A stretch of 64,000 bases of DNA from an uncultured Bacilli bacterium (GCA_934096705.1 CAKOMR010000005.1:1-64000), one strand, 5' to 3'; shown: positions 7,246 to 16,591, counted from the first letter of the stretch. Program-made: numbers and translations. Notes: generated by a model from the letters alone, not told the origin.

Positions 7246-8500
7246 CAATAATTTTTATATCCGCACCAACTTTAGTAAGTTTTTTAACTAGATTTTCATA
7301 TCCCCTTAATATATATTCAATATTTGAAATTGTTGTCGTTCCCTTACTAACAAGACCAGCCATCACAAGTGCGGCTCCCCCTCTTAAATCCGTAGCATTT
7401 ATATGACAACCCTTTAGTTCTGTAGGTCCGGTTATTATAGCATGAGTATTGTCACTAAGCAATATATTTGCACCCATCATATTTAAGTATTTTACATGTT
7501 GCATTCTATTTTCCCATATCGTTTCTTCAAAATACGATACACCTTTTGCTTGAGTTAATAACACAGACATTGGCTGCCCCAAATCTGTTGGAAAGCCAGG
7601 ATATACTAACGTTTTAATATTTATTGGTTTAATATTATTGCACTTAGAAATAGTTACACTATTTTCATTTACACTATAACATATTCCCATATCATCAAAT
7701 TTATCTAATAAAGCTTTAATTTGTTCTGGAATTACTCCTCGAACTGTTAAATTTCTACCCACCATAGCACCAATCATTAAATATGTTCCAGCTTCAATCC
7801 TGTCAGGTATAACATCAATTTCTGCTCCATGTAATGTTTTTACGCCATTAATTGTTATTGTAGATGTTCCAGCTCCTGTAATATCTGCGCCCATATTATT
7901 TAAAAATTCTGCAATGTTTATAATTTCTATTTCTTTAGCAGCATTTTCTAAAATAGTTGTACCTGTTGCTAAAGCAGCAGCAAACATAATATTTATTGTT
8001 GCACCAACGGACGCAAAATCTAAATATATTCTTGTGCCAATTAATTCCTTGGCATCTAATATATATTTATGTGAATCTTCATCGTGAGTAACTTTAGCAC
8101 CTAATGCCTCAAAACCTTTTAAATGTAAATCTATTGGTCTAGTACCAATATTACATCCACCAGGAAAATACATCTCAACATGTTTATATTTTCCAAGTAA
8201 AATACCCATGAAATAATAAGATGCTCTAAGTTTACTTGAAAGATCTTCAGAAATAACTGTATTGCATAAATTATTTGAATCAATAATAACTGATGTATTA
8301 TCAAATTTATAATTAACGTTTAATTCACTTAAAATATTAAAAAGAGCATCTTTATCAGAAATATTCGGAATTTTATTTATTTTGCATTTGCCTGTTGCAA
8401 GAAGTGCTGCTGGAATTAAAGCTACTGCACTATTTTTAGCTCCACCTATGGTTATATCACCACTTAAGGTATTACCACCATTTATAACTATTTTTTTCAT
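7232..8500 (-). CDS. murA: UDP-N-acetylglucosamine 1-carboxyvinyltransferase
   Basis: MurA transfers enolpyruvate from PEP to UDP-GlcNAc, the first committed step of peptidoglycan synthesis. The 422 residues form the two-domain inside-out alpha/beta barrel. GGAKNSAVALIPAALLATG is at the N-terminus and GGCNIGTRPIDLH carries the PEP-binding Cys116, the residue targeted by fosfomycin. DLRGGAALVMAGL is near the C-terminus. A small frame directly upstream ends in a TGA overlapping this ATG. The downstream SGNH-like gene overlaps the end. Its place near spoIID/ywzB matches Bacillus murAA. Confidence 0.98.
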   Translation of the reverse strand: MKKIVINGGNTLSGDITIGGAKNSAVALIPAALLATGKCKINKIPNISDKDALFNILSELNVNYKFDNTSVIIDSNNLCNTVISEDLSSKLRASYYFMGILLGKYKHVEMYFPGGCNIGTRPIDLHLKGFEALGAKVTHDEDSHKYILDAKELIGTRIYLDFASVGATINIMFAAALATGTTILENAAKEIEIINIAEFLNNMGADITGAGTSTITINGVKTLHGAEIDVIPDRIEAGTYLMIGAMVGRNLTVRGVIPEQIKALLDKFDDMGICYSVNENSVTISKCNNIKPINIKTLVYPGFPTDLGQPMSVLLTQAKGVSYFEETIWENRMQHVKYLNMMGANILLSDNTHAIITGPTELKGCHINATDLRGGAALVMAGLVSKGTTTISNIEYILRGYENLVKKLTKVGADIKIIDEEN

Positions 8501-8616
8501 TTATTATCACCACATTCATCTATAAAAATATAAATGCTTTCATTAAGTTCTATGCTAATTACAGAGCTATTATGAAAAACTCTTATTAAATTTATCATAA
8601 ACCATTTTTTAGGCAT
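8497..8616 (-). CDS. possible 39-residue small protein upstream of murA
   Basis: A short frame starting MPKKWFMINLIRVF, with hydrophobic patches and no recognised family. It fills most of the interval between mntP and murA, and its TGA shares bases with the murA ATG (ATGA overlap), the arrangement of a translationally coupled leader cistron. Against it: no ribosome-binding site precedes the ATG, and the product is very short. It could be a decayed ywmB-position gene or chance. Confidence 0.3.
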   Translation of the reverse strand: MPKKWFMINLIRVFHNSSVISIELNESIYIFIDECGDNK

Positions 8617-8638
8617 AGTCAAACAATATGCATTTTCT

Positions 8639-9169
8639 TTACAATAATTGAGATATTGCTAAGCCTAAAATAATACCCAATCCTAAAATTTTTGCTATTA
8701 AGCCATATTTATTATAAGATTTTTTGCCAATTGTTAATCCTACTATAGTAAACGTAAAAGCACATATCATAAAAATCAAATATCCTAATATAGGTAACGT
8801 AGTAATATTATTAAGACCAATTCCTATTGTAAAACTATCAAGACTAACTGAAAAAGCAAATAGAAGTATATTTGCAAATGATAAATTCACTTTTTTTTCT
8901 GACTTATTAAATAAATCCAATAGCATTTCTATAAAAATAAAAATGAATAAGAAAAACAGTAATTTATCAGAGTTTATACTAAAATTTTGAGAAATAGAGT
9001 TGCCTAGTATTGTTCCAAGCATTGGCATAATAAAATGAAAAGTTCCTACACATATTGACAATAACAAATGGTTTTTAAATGAATAATTCATTGTTCCAAC
9101 TGATAAAGACAAAGAAAATGAATCCATTGATAATGATAATCCAATTAATAAAAGCATGACTATATTCAT
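8639..9169 (-). CDS. mntP: MntP/YtaF-family manganese efflux pump
   Basis: 176 residues, almost wholly hydrophobic, with six predicted membrane helices. The two internal repeats each carry the MntP signature with Asp in the first helix: GLSLSMDSFSLSLSVG near the N-terminus and FSVSLDSFTIGIGL near residue 110. MntP exports Mn2+; the related YtaF is a sporulation-associated membrane protein, and I cannot separate the two by eye. Position favours MntP, because in Bacillus ywlD (mntP) lies between spoIIR and rpiB. The gene starts 24 nt after spoIIR. Confidence 0.85.
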   Translation of the reverse strand: MNIVMLLLIGLSLSMDSFSLSLSVGTMNYSFKNHLLLSICVGTFHFIMPMLGTILGNSISQNFSINSDKLLFFLFIFIFIEMLLDLFNKSEKKVNLSFANILLFAFSVSLDSFTIGIGLNNITTLPILGYLIFMICAFTFTIVGLTIGKKSYNKYGLIAKILGLGIILGLAISQLL

Positions 9170-9193
9170 GCTATATTATATAAGTTTAATACT

Positions 9194-9703
9194 TTAATTA
9201 TGATACTTATTAATAATTTTTCTTACATATAAATCATATTCCACATTATCAAGTTTTGTTTCTGTAGCATCAAGTAAACATAAAGGTGGAAATAAAACAC
9301 ACCACCAATTATTACCTAAGCCATTACCTAATGTTATAACTAAAGATTCATAATATCCCTCTTTATAACTTACATTTGAATACATTTTCGAAGGAAAGTA
9401 ATTATAACCATAATTTACATTATAATCAATATCAAATTGATTTAATTTTTGATCTATTTTATCAATACTATTTAATATATTTTCTTTACTTTCTTCTTTG
9501 GTTTTAGAATTAATCATTATGTCTGTAATAATAGGTAAAATCATACTATTAGCGTCCAATTTGATTTTTTGATCAACATCAGAATCACTATTTGCAATAA
9601 TTCTATATCTAATTGCATCGTTTGGAATAACTATATTATCTTTTTTTTGATTAAACAATACAAACAACATAATAATACTCAATACTATTATAGACTTTTT
9701 CAT
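9194..9703 (-). CDS. spoIIR: stage II sporulation protein SpoIIR
   Basis: SpoIIR is secreted from the forespore into the intermembrane space and triggers SpoIIGA to process pro-sigma-E. The 169 residues have an N-terminal signal or anchor (about 3-18), then IRYRIIANSDSDVDQ and the highly conserved NNWWCVLFPPLCLLD block (about 133-147). Both are diagnostic. The chosen ATG follows GGTGAACAA; an upstream ATG lacks a site. It follows prmC by 38 nt, preserving the prfA-prmC-spoIIR order of Bacillus, and is followed by mntP. Presence implies a working sigma-E activation step. Confidence 0.93.
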   Translation of the reverse strand: MKKSIIVLSIIMLFVLFNQKKDNIVIPNDAIRYRIIANSDSDVDQKIKLDANSMILPIITDIMINSKTKEESKENILNSIDKIDQKLNQFDIDYNVNYGYNYFPSKMYSNVSYKEGYYESLVITLGNGLGNNWWCVLFPPLCLLDATETKLDNVEYDLYVRKIINKYHN

Positions 9704-9741
9704 TTGTTCACCACTATAATAATGCAAAAAAAATAGATATA

Positions 9742-10461
9742 TTATTCATTTATAATAAAAATATATCTATCAAATTGATTTAAATCTTTTTCTATTATTA
9801 TTTTAGAATCTGGATAAATAGTTTTTGCATAGTTTGAAATATAACCAGCTTGGCTTTGCCCTATCTCGAAAGCGATAATATTTTTTTTATTTAACATTTT
9901 TTTACTTTTATCAAGTATTAATTTATAAAAATAAAGGCCATTATCTTTAGCAAAAATTGCATTTTGCGGTTCATATTTAGTCTTTTCATCCACTTTTTCA
10001 TTATAAGATACGTAAGGTGGATTTGATACTATTATATCAAATTTATCTTTTGCTTTAAATTTTTCAATACTTTTAGTTTTAAATGTAATAGTAACATTAG
10101 TTTTCTTTGAATTATATTTAGCAATATTTATTGCTTTAAAACTTTTGTCAATAGCTGTAACTTTACAATCTAAGTTTTTCTTTAAATATATACTTATACA
10201 ACCACTACCAGTTCCAACATCTAAAATATTAGGACTAACAAAATGATTTTTATTAATTGTTTCCACTAATTTGTTAACTAGTAACTCTGTTTCGAATCTA
10301 GGAATTAAAACATTTTTGTTTACTTTTAATGGAATTCCATAAAAGTCTACATTGCCAATTATATATTGAACTGGATAATTATTACTTAATTTTTTTAATG
10401 CTTTTGCTTGTTTCTTTTTCGGAACATATTTTAATATTAATTCTTTATCAAAATTATCCAT
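9742..10461 (-). CDS. prmC: peptide chain release factor N5-glutamine methyltransferase
   Basis: PrmC methylates the Gln of the GGQ motif in RF1 and RF2. The 239 residues include the SAM motif ILDVGTGSGCISIYLKK and the catalytic NPPYV motif with IVSNPPYVSYNE. IPRFETELLV precedes the methyltransferase fold. The protein is shorter than the usual 280 or so residues because the N-terminal helical substrate-binding domain is reduced to about 45 residues. It starts one base after the prfA stop, with GAAGGT as ribosome site inside the prfA end, so enzyme and substrate are coexpressed. Confidence 0.94.
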   Translation of the reverse strand: MDNFDKELILKYVPKKKQAKALKKLSNNYPVQYIIGNVDFYGIPLKVNKNVLIPRFETELLVNKLVETINKNHFVSPNILDVGTGSGCISIYLKKNLDCKVTAIDKSFKAINIAKYNSKKTNVTITFKTKSIEKFKAKDKFDIIVSNPPYVSYNEKVDEKTKYEPQNAIFAKDNGLYFYKLILDKSKKMLNKKNIIAFEIGQSQAGYISNYAKTIYPDSKIIIEKDLNQFDRYIFIINE

Positions 10462-10462
10462 T

Positions 10463-11521
10463 TTATTTTAAACCTTCGAGTTTTAACCTCATATCTTCAT
10501 TTATCAATGCATCTATAATTGGATCTAAATATCCATTCATAACCCTATCAAGCTCCATTATTGAAAAGTTAATTCTATGATCAGTAACTCTATTTTGTGG
10601 ATAATTATATGTTCTTATTTTTTCGCTTCTGTCACCTGATCCTATTTTGCTTTTTCTCTCATTTTGTTCTTTACTATTTTTTTCTTCTTCTAAAGCTGAA
10701 TTTATTTTAATTTTTAAAAGCTCCATAGCTCTTTCTTTATTTTTTAATTGACTTCTTTCTTCTTGACAAGTTACTACAACACCTGTTGGAACGTGAGTAA
10801 TTCTTACTGCAGAGTTACTTGTATTAACGCTTTGTCCACCAGCTCCTGAAGAATGATAAACATCAATTTTTAAATCATTTTCATTTATATTTATACTAAC
10901 GTTATCATATTTAGGCATTACTAATACAGTGGCAGTTGATGTATGAACTCTACCTTGATTTTCTGTTTCAGGCACTCTTTGCACTCTATGAGAACCACTT
11001 TCATATTTTAATTTTGAATATACATCTTTTCCTTTTACAATATATTCTATTTGAGAAAAGCCTCCACTTGTACCTTCCACAGAATGAATAACTTCTATTT
11101 TCCAATTGTTTTTTTCTGCATAATAAGAATACATTCTAAATAAGTCACCAGCAAAAATGTTTGCTTCATCTCCACCAGCAGCTCCTCTTATTTCCATAAT
11201 TACATCTTTACCATCATTTTCATCTTTTGGTACAAGAAGCACTTCTAATTTGTTATTTAAATTTTCTTTTTTCTCTTCTAATAAAGCTAGCTCTTCTTGA
11301 GCTATTTCTCTTAAATCCGGATCTTCAAGCATTTCTTTTGTTTGCTTTATATTTTTTTCAACTTCTTTATATTCTTTATAAGTATTTACTGTTTCTTCAA
11401 TATCACTTTTTTCTTTAGAAATATCTTTTAATAAATTGTAATTATTTAACACTTCTTCACTAGTTAACTTTTCATTTAATTCATTATATTTCTCTAACAT
11501 CGCTTCTAAACGTTCTATCAT
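10463..11521 (-). CDS. prfA: peptide chain release factor 1
   Basis: RF1 recognises UAA and UAG and triggers peptide release. The 352 residues have the N-terminal coiled domain, the stop-codon recognition domain with SHRVQRVPETENQGRVHTS (a PET tripeptide at the PxT site), and the catalytic SGAGGQSVNTSNSAVRITH loop. Length and motifs are canonical. AAAAAGGAAG precedes the ATG. It lies after rpoE and before prmC; no strong promoter is visible between the rpoE terminator and prfA. Confidence 0.97.
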   Translation of the reverse strand: MIERLEAMLEKYNELNEKLTSEEVLNNYNLLKDISKEKSDIEETVNTYKEYKEVEKNIKQTKEMLEDPDLREIAQEELALLEEKKENLNNKLEVLLVPKDENDGKDVIMEIRGAAGGDEANIFAGDLFRMYSYYAEKNNWKIEVIHSVEGTSGGFSQIEYIVKGKDVYSKLKYESGSHRVQRVPETENQGRVHTSTATVLVMPKYDNVSININENDLKIDVYHSSGAGGQSVNTSNSAVRITHVPTGVVVTCQEERSQLKNKERAMELLKIKINSALEEEKNSKEQNERKSKIGSGDRSEKIRTYNYPQNRVTDHRINFSIMELDRVMNGYLDPIIDALINEDMRLKLEGLK

Positions 11522-11542
11522 ATATTCACTTCCTTTTTAATT

Positions 11543-11568
11543 ACAAAAAACAAGCATTACATACTTGT
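11543..11568 (-). terminator. intrinsic terminator of rpoE, overlapping its stop
   Basis: ACAAGTA/TGCTTGT pairs (one T-G) with a TGTAA loop and is followed on the minus strand by a TTTTTT run. The stop codon lies in the loop. Confidence 0.75.
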
Positions 11569-11994
11569 CTCATCTTCATCATCAACTACCATAAAATCCG
11601 ATAGTTCATCATCGTCGGTATCAACATCATCTTCGTCAGAAGAATTGTCATAAAAAATATCATTACCATCTTCTTCGTTATCTTCTTCCTCAGATTCTTC
11701 CTCAATACTTGTTTCTTCATCTTCATCATCAATTATTACTTTTGGTGTGTGTTTTTTTCTTAAATCGCAAAAACCTTTTTCTAAAACTATAAATTCTTTG
11801 TTAGTAGCAATTAAATCATAAAAATCTGCAATTTTGTCTTCGAATTCACTTTCTGACATATTTTTAAGTTCACATATTTTTTTAAATATATCAATAATTT
11901 TCATTTGAGTATTAGCATCAGATAATATTAATTGAGCTAACTCTTCATAACTCATAGTATCTAAATCTTCTTTTGTTAAATCTTTTAGTTTCAT
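11557..11994 (-). CDS. rpoE: DNA-directed RNA polymerase subunit delta
   Basis: Delta is a Bacilli-specific RNA polymerase accessory subunit that speeds recycling and promoter selectivity. The 145 residues have the folded N-terminal HARE-HTH domain (about 1-85, beginning MKLKDLTKEDLDTMSYEELA) followed by an almost entirely acidic, disordered tail rich in Asp and Glu (about 93-145), as the family requires. The ATG chosen follows AAGGAGAG and starts one base after the argS stop. The longer frame upstream lies inside argS. Its presence supports a Bacilli assignment for the organism. Confidence 0.93.
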   Translation of the reverse strand: MKLKDLTKEDLDTMSYEELAQLILSDANTQMKIIDIFKKICELKNMSESEFEDKIADFYDLIATNKEFIVLEKGFCDLRKKHTPKVIIDDEDEETSIEEESEEEDNEEDGNDIFYDNSSDEDDVDTDDDELSDFMVVDDEDETSM

Positions 11995-11995
11995 C

Positions 11996-13606
11996 TTACA
12001 TTCTCTCCTTAGGTTCAACGCCAATTAAATTTAAAGCGTTATAAAGTGTATATTTAACTGCACTTATTAAATTAATATTTTCTTCTGTATTTTGTTCATC
12101 ATCGCTTATAATTTTATTAGTTTCATAATAATTATGGAATAATGTTGCTAATTCATACGAATAATTTGCAATTAAATGTGGCATTTTTTTATTGCATGCA
12201 TTCTTTACAACGTCTGGAAATTTATATAAACATGCTAACAAATTATATGCTGATTCATTACAAATTCTACTATAATTTGATATTTTCTTTAATGGTTTAT
12301 TATATTTATTTAAAATTGAACAAATTCTTGCATAAGCATAGCATATGTAATATACCTGATTATCATTTGAGGCACTCTTAGCAAGGTCAATATCAAAGTC
12401 CATTTGTGTGTCAAGTGAATACTTGGAAAAATAATATCTAACTGCATTAACTGATGTATCATCCATTAAATCCTTTAATGTTATAATTTTACCAGTTCTT
12501 TTATGCATAGTAACAACTTCTTTATTTTGAATAATTCTTACTAATTGAAGTAATTTTACATCGATATATTCATCATTTAAGCCTAATGCCTTTATTGCAC
12601 TTTTTAGTCTTGCAACGTATCCATGATGATCTGTACCAAGTACATCAATAATTTGAGTAAATCCCCTTTTAATTTTATCTTCATGGTATAAAATATCAGG
12701 TAATAAATAAGTATTTGTACCATCATTTTTTATTAATACATGATCTTTATCATCATAAAGAGCGCTACTTTTAAACCAAGTTGCTCCATCTTTTTCATAA
12801 ATATATCCATTTTTTCTCATTTTATTAATTGCATCATCAAATGAATATTTTTCGTAAATAGATTTTTCTGATGTAATTACATCATATTCAATTCTATATT
12901 CTTTTAAATGAGCAAAAATAATATCAGTTAAATATTTTGTAGCATATTCTTTAATAAAAGATAAATCAGAGTTTACATATTTATCTTGATACTCATTATA
13001 TAATTTTTGAGCAATATCAATTATTTCTTTTCCCGGATAACCATTTTCAGGGAATGTATTATCTATCTTGCATATAGTTAAATATCTACTGTAAACTGAA
13101 TTTGCAAGTTTTGTTATTTGATTACCAGCGTCATTTAAATAGTATTCTTTTGTAACATCATAACCACAAAATTTCATAATTCTTGCTAAAGAATCACCAT
13201 ATGCTCCACCTCTAGCATTACCCATATGTAAAATACCAGTTGGATTAGCAGAAACAAATTCAATATTTACCTTTTCTTTATGACCAATATCACAAGAACC
13301 ATATAAAGAAGTAAGCTCTAATATTGTATTAATATTTTCAGTTAAATAATCCTTTTTTACATAAAAATTAATAAAACCTGGTGATGCTATGTCAATTTTT
13401 TCTATTTCCTCGTCAGAAATATTATTTTTGATTTTTTCAGCAAGGTTCATGGGAGCAACTTTTAACAATTTACAATTTTTTAAAGCGACATTTGAACTAT
13501 AGTCACCATTATTTTTATTTTTAGGAATTTCTAAATTAATATTATCATCATTAATACCTAAAGTTTTTAATGAATTTTTAATTAAATTAATTATTTTTTC
13601 TTTCAT
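11996..13606 (-). CDS. argS: arginyl-tRNA synthetase
   Basis: ArgS charges tRNA-Arg. The 536 residues contain the N-terminal Arg-tRNA-synthetase additional domain (about 1-85), the class I catalytic core with the HIGH-type HMGN in ANPTGILHMGNARGG, a KMSK-region variant TMHKRTGK, and the C-terminal DALR anticodon-binding domain (about 410-536) ending with GVEPKERM. Slightly shorter than Bacillus ArgS but complete. An extended -10 promoter lies upstream; an AAGGAGAG lies unusually far (about 20 nt) from the ATG. argS and rpoE are also neighbours in many Bacilli. Confidence 0.97.
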   Translation of the reverse strand: MKEKIINLIKNSLKTLGINDDNINLEIPKNKNNGDYSSNVALKNCKLLKVAPMNLAEKIKNNISDEEIEKIDIASPGFINFYVKKDYLTENINTILELTSLYGSCDIGHKEKVNIEFVSANPTGILHMGNARGGAYGDSLARIMKFCGYDVTKEYYLNDAGNQITKLANSVYSRYLTICKIDNTFPENGYPGKEIIDIAQKLYNEYQDKYVNSDLSFIKEYATKYLTDIIFAHLKEYRIEYDVITSEKSIYEKYSFDDAINKMRKNGYIYEKDGATWFKSSALYDDKDHVLIKNDGTNTYLLPDILYHEDKIKRGFTQIIDVLGTDHHGYVARLKSAIKALGLNDEYIDVKLLQLVRIIQNKEVVTMHKRTGKIITLKDLMDDTSVNAVRYYFSKYSLDTQMDFDIDLAKSASNDNQVYYICYAYARICSILNKYNKPLKKISNYSRICNESAYNLLACLYKFPDVVKNACNKKMPHLIANYSYELATLFHNYYETNKIISDDEQNTEENINLISAVKYTLYNALNLIGVEPKERM

Positions 13607-13646
13607 TTTAACGCTTTTAACTGCTTCTCTCCTTTTTTTCTAGAAC

Positions 13647-13655
13647 ATTATAGCA
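13647..13655 (-). promoter_or_regulatory. extended -10 promoter of argS-rpoE
   Basis: TGcTATAAT on the minus strand, about 40 nt upstream of the argS ATG and identical in its core to the rpiB promoter element. Confidence 0.55.
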
Positions 13656-13720
13656 TATATATATTAAAAATGCACTCATAAATTAAATATTTTTAACAAT
13701 ACTAAATATGGGTGAAATTA

Positions 13721-15664
13721 TTGAAATATTTTAACTTTTTTTACAAGATTTTTCTTTTTTCTTTTTTATCAATAATTATCATAATAATTGGATTGTATTC
13801 GTATGCCTATTTGCAAAATCCACTTACGTTAAATTCATTTCATACTTATGAATTATATGATATTAACAATAATATTTTTTATGAAGGAACTAATACTAAC
13901 AGATGGACTAAAATAGATAAAATTTCTAACAATTTAAAAAATGCAGTTATTTCTGTAGAAGATAAAAATTTTTATGAACATAATGGTTTTGATTATTTAA
14001 GAATTATTAAAGCTTTTTTTACAAATTTTAAAAGAAAAAAAATTGTTGAAGGCGGGAGCACAATAAGTCAACAGTATATCAAAAACGCATATTTAGACTT
14101 TGATAAAACATGGTCAAGAAAAATTAAAGAAGCTATGATGACGTTAAATTTAGAAATGCATTATACTAAGGATGAGATTTTAGAAGCATATTTAAATACT
14201 ATAAATTATGGTTTGGGAAATTATGGTGTTGTATCTGCCGCAAATTTTTACTTTAATAAAAATGTTGATGAATTAACTTTAGAGGAAGCAATTATTTTAG
14301 CGGGAATTCCTAAAAATCCAAGTAATTATAACCCTGTATCAAATTATGATAAAAGCATTCAAAGGGCAAAAGTAGTAGCTTTAACAATGCTAAATAATGG
14401 ATATATATCAAACGATGAATATAATAATTTATTTAAAAATAAAATAGAAATTTATGGCAAGAAAAATAATAATAATTTACAAATGATATCTTATTATGAA
14501 GATGCAGTTTATGATGAACTTAAATCAATTAGTGGCATTAGTGAAAAAGATATAAATTCTGGAAATCTTAAAATATTTACCACTTTAAATATAAATTATC
14601 AAAGAAAACTTGAAGAAGAAATATTAAACAACATTACTGACGAAAAGTTGCAGGTTGCATCTATTATTGTTGATCCACAGACCGGTGGTATTTTTGCGCT
14701 GACTGGTGGAATAAATTATAATAAAAGTCAATACAATCGAGCACTATCTTCGAAAAGACAAGTTGGATCAACTATGAAACCTTTTTTATATTACTCTGCT
14801 TTAAATAATGGAATGACATCTTCATCAACATTCTTAAGTCAATATACTACATTTACTTTGTCTCAAGGTAAAACTTATTCTCCAAAAAATTTTGCCAATC
14901 TTTATGGTAATAAAGAAATAACCATGGCCGCTGCTATTGCTTATTCTGATAATATTTATGCAGTAAAAACCAACTTATTTTTAGGTATTGATAAATTAAT
15001 TGGTACAGCAAAACAGTGTGGCATACAAGAAAAATTAAACGAAGTTACATCTCTTGCACTTGGTACAAGTGAACTTAATCTTATTGACTTTGCCACTGGT
15101 TATAATACTTTTGCATCTGGTGGGTATAAAAGATCCTTATATTTTATCAATAAAATTGAAGACAAAGATGGAAAAATAATTTATGATCACCAGCAAGAAA
15201 ATAATTTAGTACTTAATCCTAACTATGTATATATTTTAAATGAAATGCTAACAAGTACAACAAATTCAGCTTTTGTAGATTATAATACTCCTACAGGACT
15301 TAATATTGCTTCTAAATTAAAACATAAATATGCATTCAAAACTGGCACTACAGACTCTGATTATTGGGCAGTTGGGTATAACAAAAATATTTTAATGCTT
15401 ATGTGGAGTGGTTATGATGATAATTCTAACATAGAATTAAAACTAGGAAATGAAGTAAAAAATACTTGGGCAAATGTTGTTAGTTATATTCAAGAAAATG
15501 ACAATAATTCATGGTACCAAATGCCTACAAATGTAGTTGGAATGCCACTCAATGCAATAAGTGGGAAACCATCATCTGATAGCAAAAACATTACAGTATT
15601 TTATTATTTAAAGGGAAGTGAGCCTGAATATATTAATTTAGAATATAAAAAAAAGGAGGATTAG
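13721..15664 (+). CDS. class A penicillin-binding protein (transglycosylase/transpeptidase)
   Basis: A bifunctional peptidoglycan synthase anchored by an N-terminal membrane helix (about 8-30). The GT51 transglycosylase domain has SVEDKNFYEHNGFD with the catalytic Glu and GGSTISQQYIKNA. The transpeptidase domain has SxxK in GSTMKPF (about residue 350), SxN in YSDNIYA and KTG in AFKTGTTDSDYW. About 647 residues, no C-terminal PASTA or fibronectin domain. The TTG start is preferred because GGGTGA lies 5 nt upstream; GTG at 13712 has no site. It is the only gene left of oriC read toward the origin, so it is head-on to replication. Confidence 0.94.
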   Translation: MKYFNFFYKIFLFSFLSIIIIIIGLYSYAYLQNPLTLNSFHTYELYDINNNIFYEGTNTNRWTKIDKISNNLKNAVISVEDKNFYEHNGFDYLRIIKAFFTNFKRKKIVEGGSTISQQYIKNAYLDFDKTWSRKIKEAMMTLNLEMHYTKDEILEAYLNTINYGLGNYGVVSAANFYFNKNVDELTLEEAIILAGIPKNPSNYNPVSNYDKSIQRAKVVALTMLNNGYISNDEYNNLFKNKIEIYGKKNNNNLQMISYYEDAVYDELKSISGISEKDINSGNLKIFTTLNINYQRKLEEEILNNITDEKLQVASIIVDPQTGGIFALTGGINYNKSQYNRALSSKRQVGSTMKPFLYYSALNNGMTSSSTFLSQYTTFTLSQGKTYSPKNFANLYGNKEITMAAAIAYSDNIYAVKTNLFLGIDKLIGTAKQCGIQEKLNEVTSLALGTSELNLIDFATGYNTFASGGYKRSLYFINKIEDKDGKIIYDHQQENNLVLNPNYVYILNEMLTSTTNSAFVDYNTPTGLNIASKLKHKYAFKTGTTDSDYWAVGYNKNILMLMWSGYDDNSNIELKLGNEVKNTWANVVSYIQENDNNSWYQMPTNVVGMPLNAISGKPSSDSKNITVFYYLKGSEPEYINLEYKKKED

Positions 15665-15669
15665 CTCCT
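15644..15669 (-). terminator. terminator between the PBP and noc genes
   Basis: AGGAG/CTCCT stem with a 6-nt loop between the two convergent stop codons. The minus strand continues with eight T residues, so it mainly serves the noc-like gene. Confidence 0.55.
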
Positions 15670-16561
15670 AATTATTATCTGGTGGTAAAAAATCTAAAGA
15701 ATCTACATTAGATTCAACAATATTTTGATTAAATTGCATGTATGAATTAGTTAAAGGATTAACTGACTCATCAGTACTCATATTAGCTTGTTCATCTTCT
15801 AAATTATTAAAAAACCTATTTGTAGTTTTTTCGCCTAAATTAATTGGGCCAAATGATGTTGTATCATTTGTTGGAATTGGTTGAATCATCGAAGGTGTTA
15901 TATCAGTAGATTCATTTTTTATTTTATTAATATCTATATTAAATGGAGATGTTAAATTACCATATTCCTTGTTTAACTCTATTTCTAAATCTTTAACATT
16001 TAATCTTTTTTCAATTATATTATGAAGCCATTTAATTTGTTCATTTGTTTCTTTTAATTTCATTAAGCTTCTTGCATGTCTTTCAGATATTTTTCCAGCA
16101 AGCAATGCATCTTGAACTTCTTTTGGTAAAGTTAATAATTTTAATTTTCCTTCTAAAACACTAACTGGAATTCCCATTTTTTGAGCTAGCATTTCTTTTG
16201 TCATATAACCGACTTTTAACAAAGCATCATATGATTTTGCTTCCTCTAAAGGGTTTAGTTCTCTTCTTTGGACATTTTCGCTAATAGCCACCTCAGCACT
16301 AGTTTTGTCATCAATTTTTGCTAGTACAGCAGGTACTGAAGTAAGCCCAGCTATCATCGCAGCTCTATATCTTCTTTCACCAGCAACTATTTCATATTTA
16401 TCTCCAAGTCTTCTCAAAACTAATGGTTGAATTATCCCATGAGTTTTTATCGAAGCAGCTAAATCTTTTAATGAAGCATCATCAAATACTAATCGTGGCT
16501 GAAATCGATTAGGAATTATATCTTCAACGGCAACATTTAAAACACTAGAATCAAAATTCAT
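15668..16561 (-). CDS. noc: Noc/ParB-family CTPase DNA-binding protein
   Basis: 297 residues. The ParB/Srx-fold N-domain has IPNRFQPR, THGIIQPLVLRR, the CTP-binding GERRYRA (61-67) and ENVQRRELNPLEEA. A helix-turn-helix domain follows (about 113-140), then ISERHARSL and EKRLNVKDLE, and about 95 residues of low-complexity C-terminus. Location next to rsmG and the PNRFQPR, ISERHAR and LNVK blocks match Noc, which blocks division over the nucleoid. It lacks the N-terminal LGKGLxAL that ParB uses to stimulate ParA, and no parA is in the window. The recognition helix GIPVSVLEGKLKLL departs from both ParB and Noc. It could still be the organism's parS-binding ParB. Confidence 0.8.
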   Translation of the reverse strand: MNFDSSVLNVAVEDIIPNRFQPRLVFDDASLKDLAASIKTHGIIQPLVLRRLGDKYEIVAGERRYRAAMIAGLTSVPAVLAKIDDKTSAEVAISENVQRRELNPLEEAKSYDALLKVGYMTKEMLAQKMGIPVSVLEGKLKLLTLPKEVQDALLAGKISERHARSLMKLKETNEQIKWLHNIIEKRLNVKDLEIELNKEYGNLTSPFNIDINKIKNESTDITPSMIQPIPTNDTTSFGPINLGEKTTNRFFNNLEDEQANMSTDESVNPLTNSYMQFNQNIVESNVDSLDFLPPDNN

Positions 16562-16591
16562 AATAAAGCCCCTTTTCTACCATATATAAAT

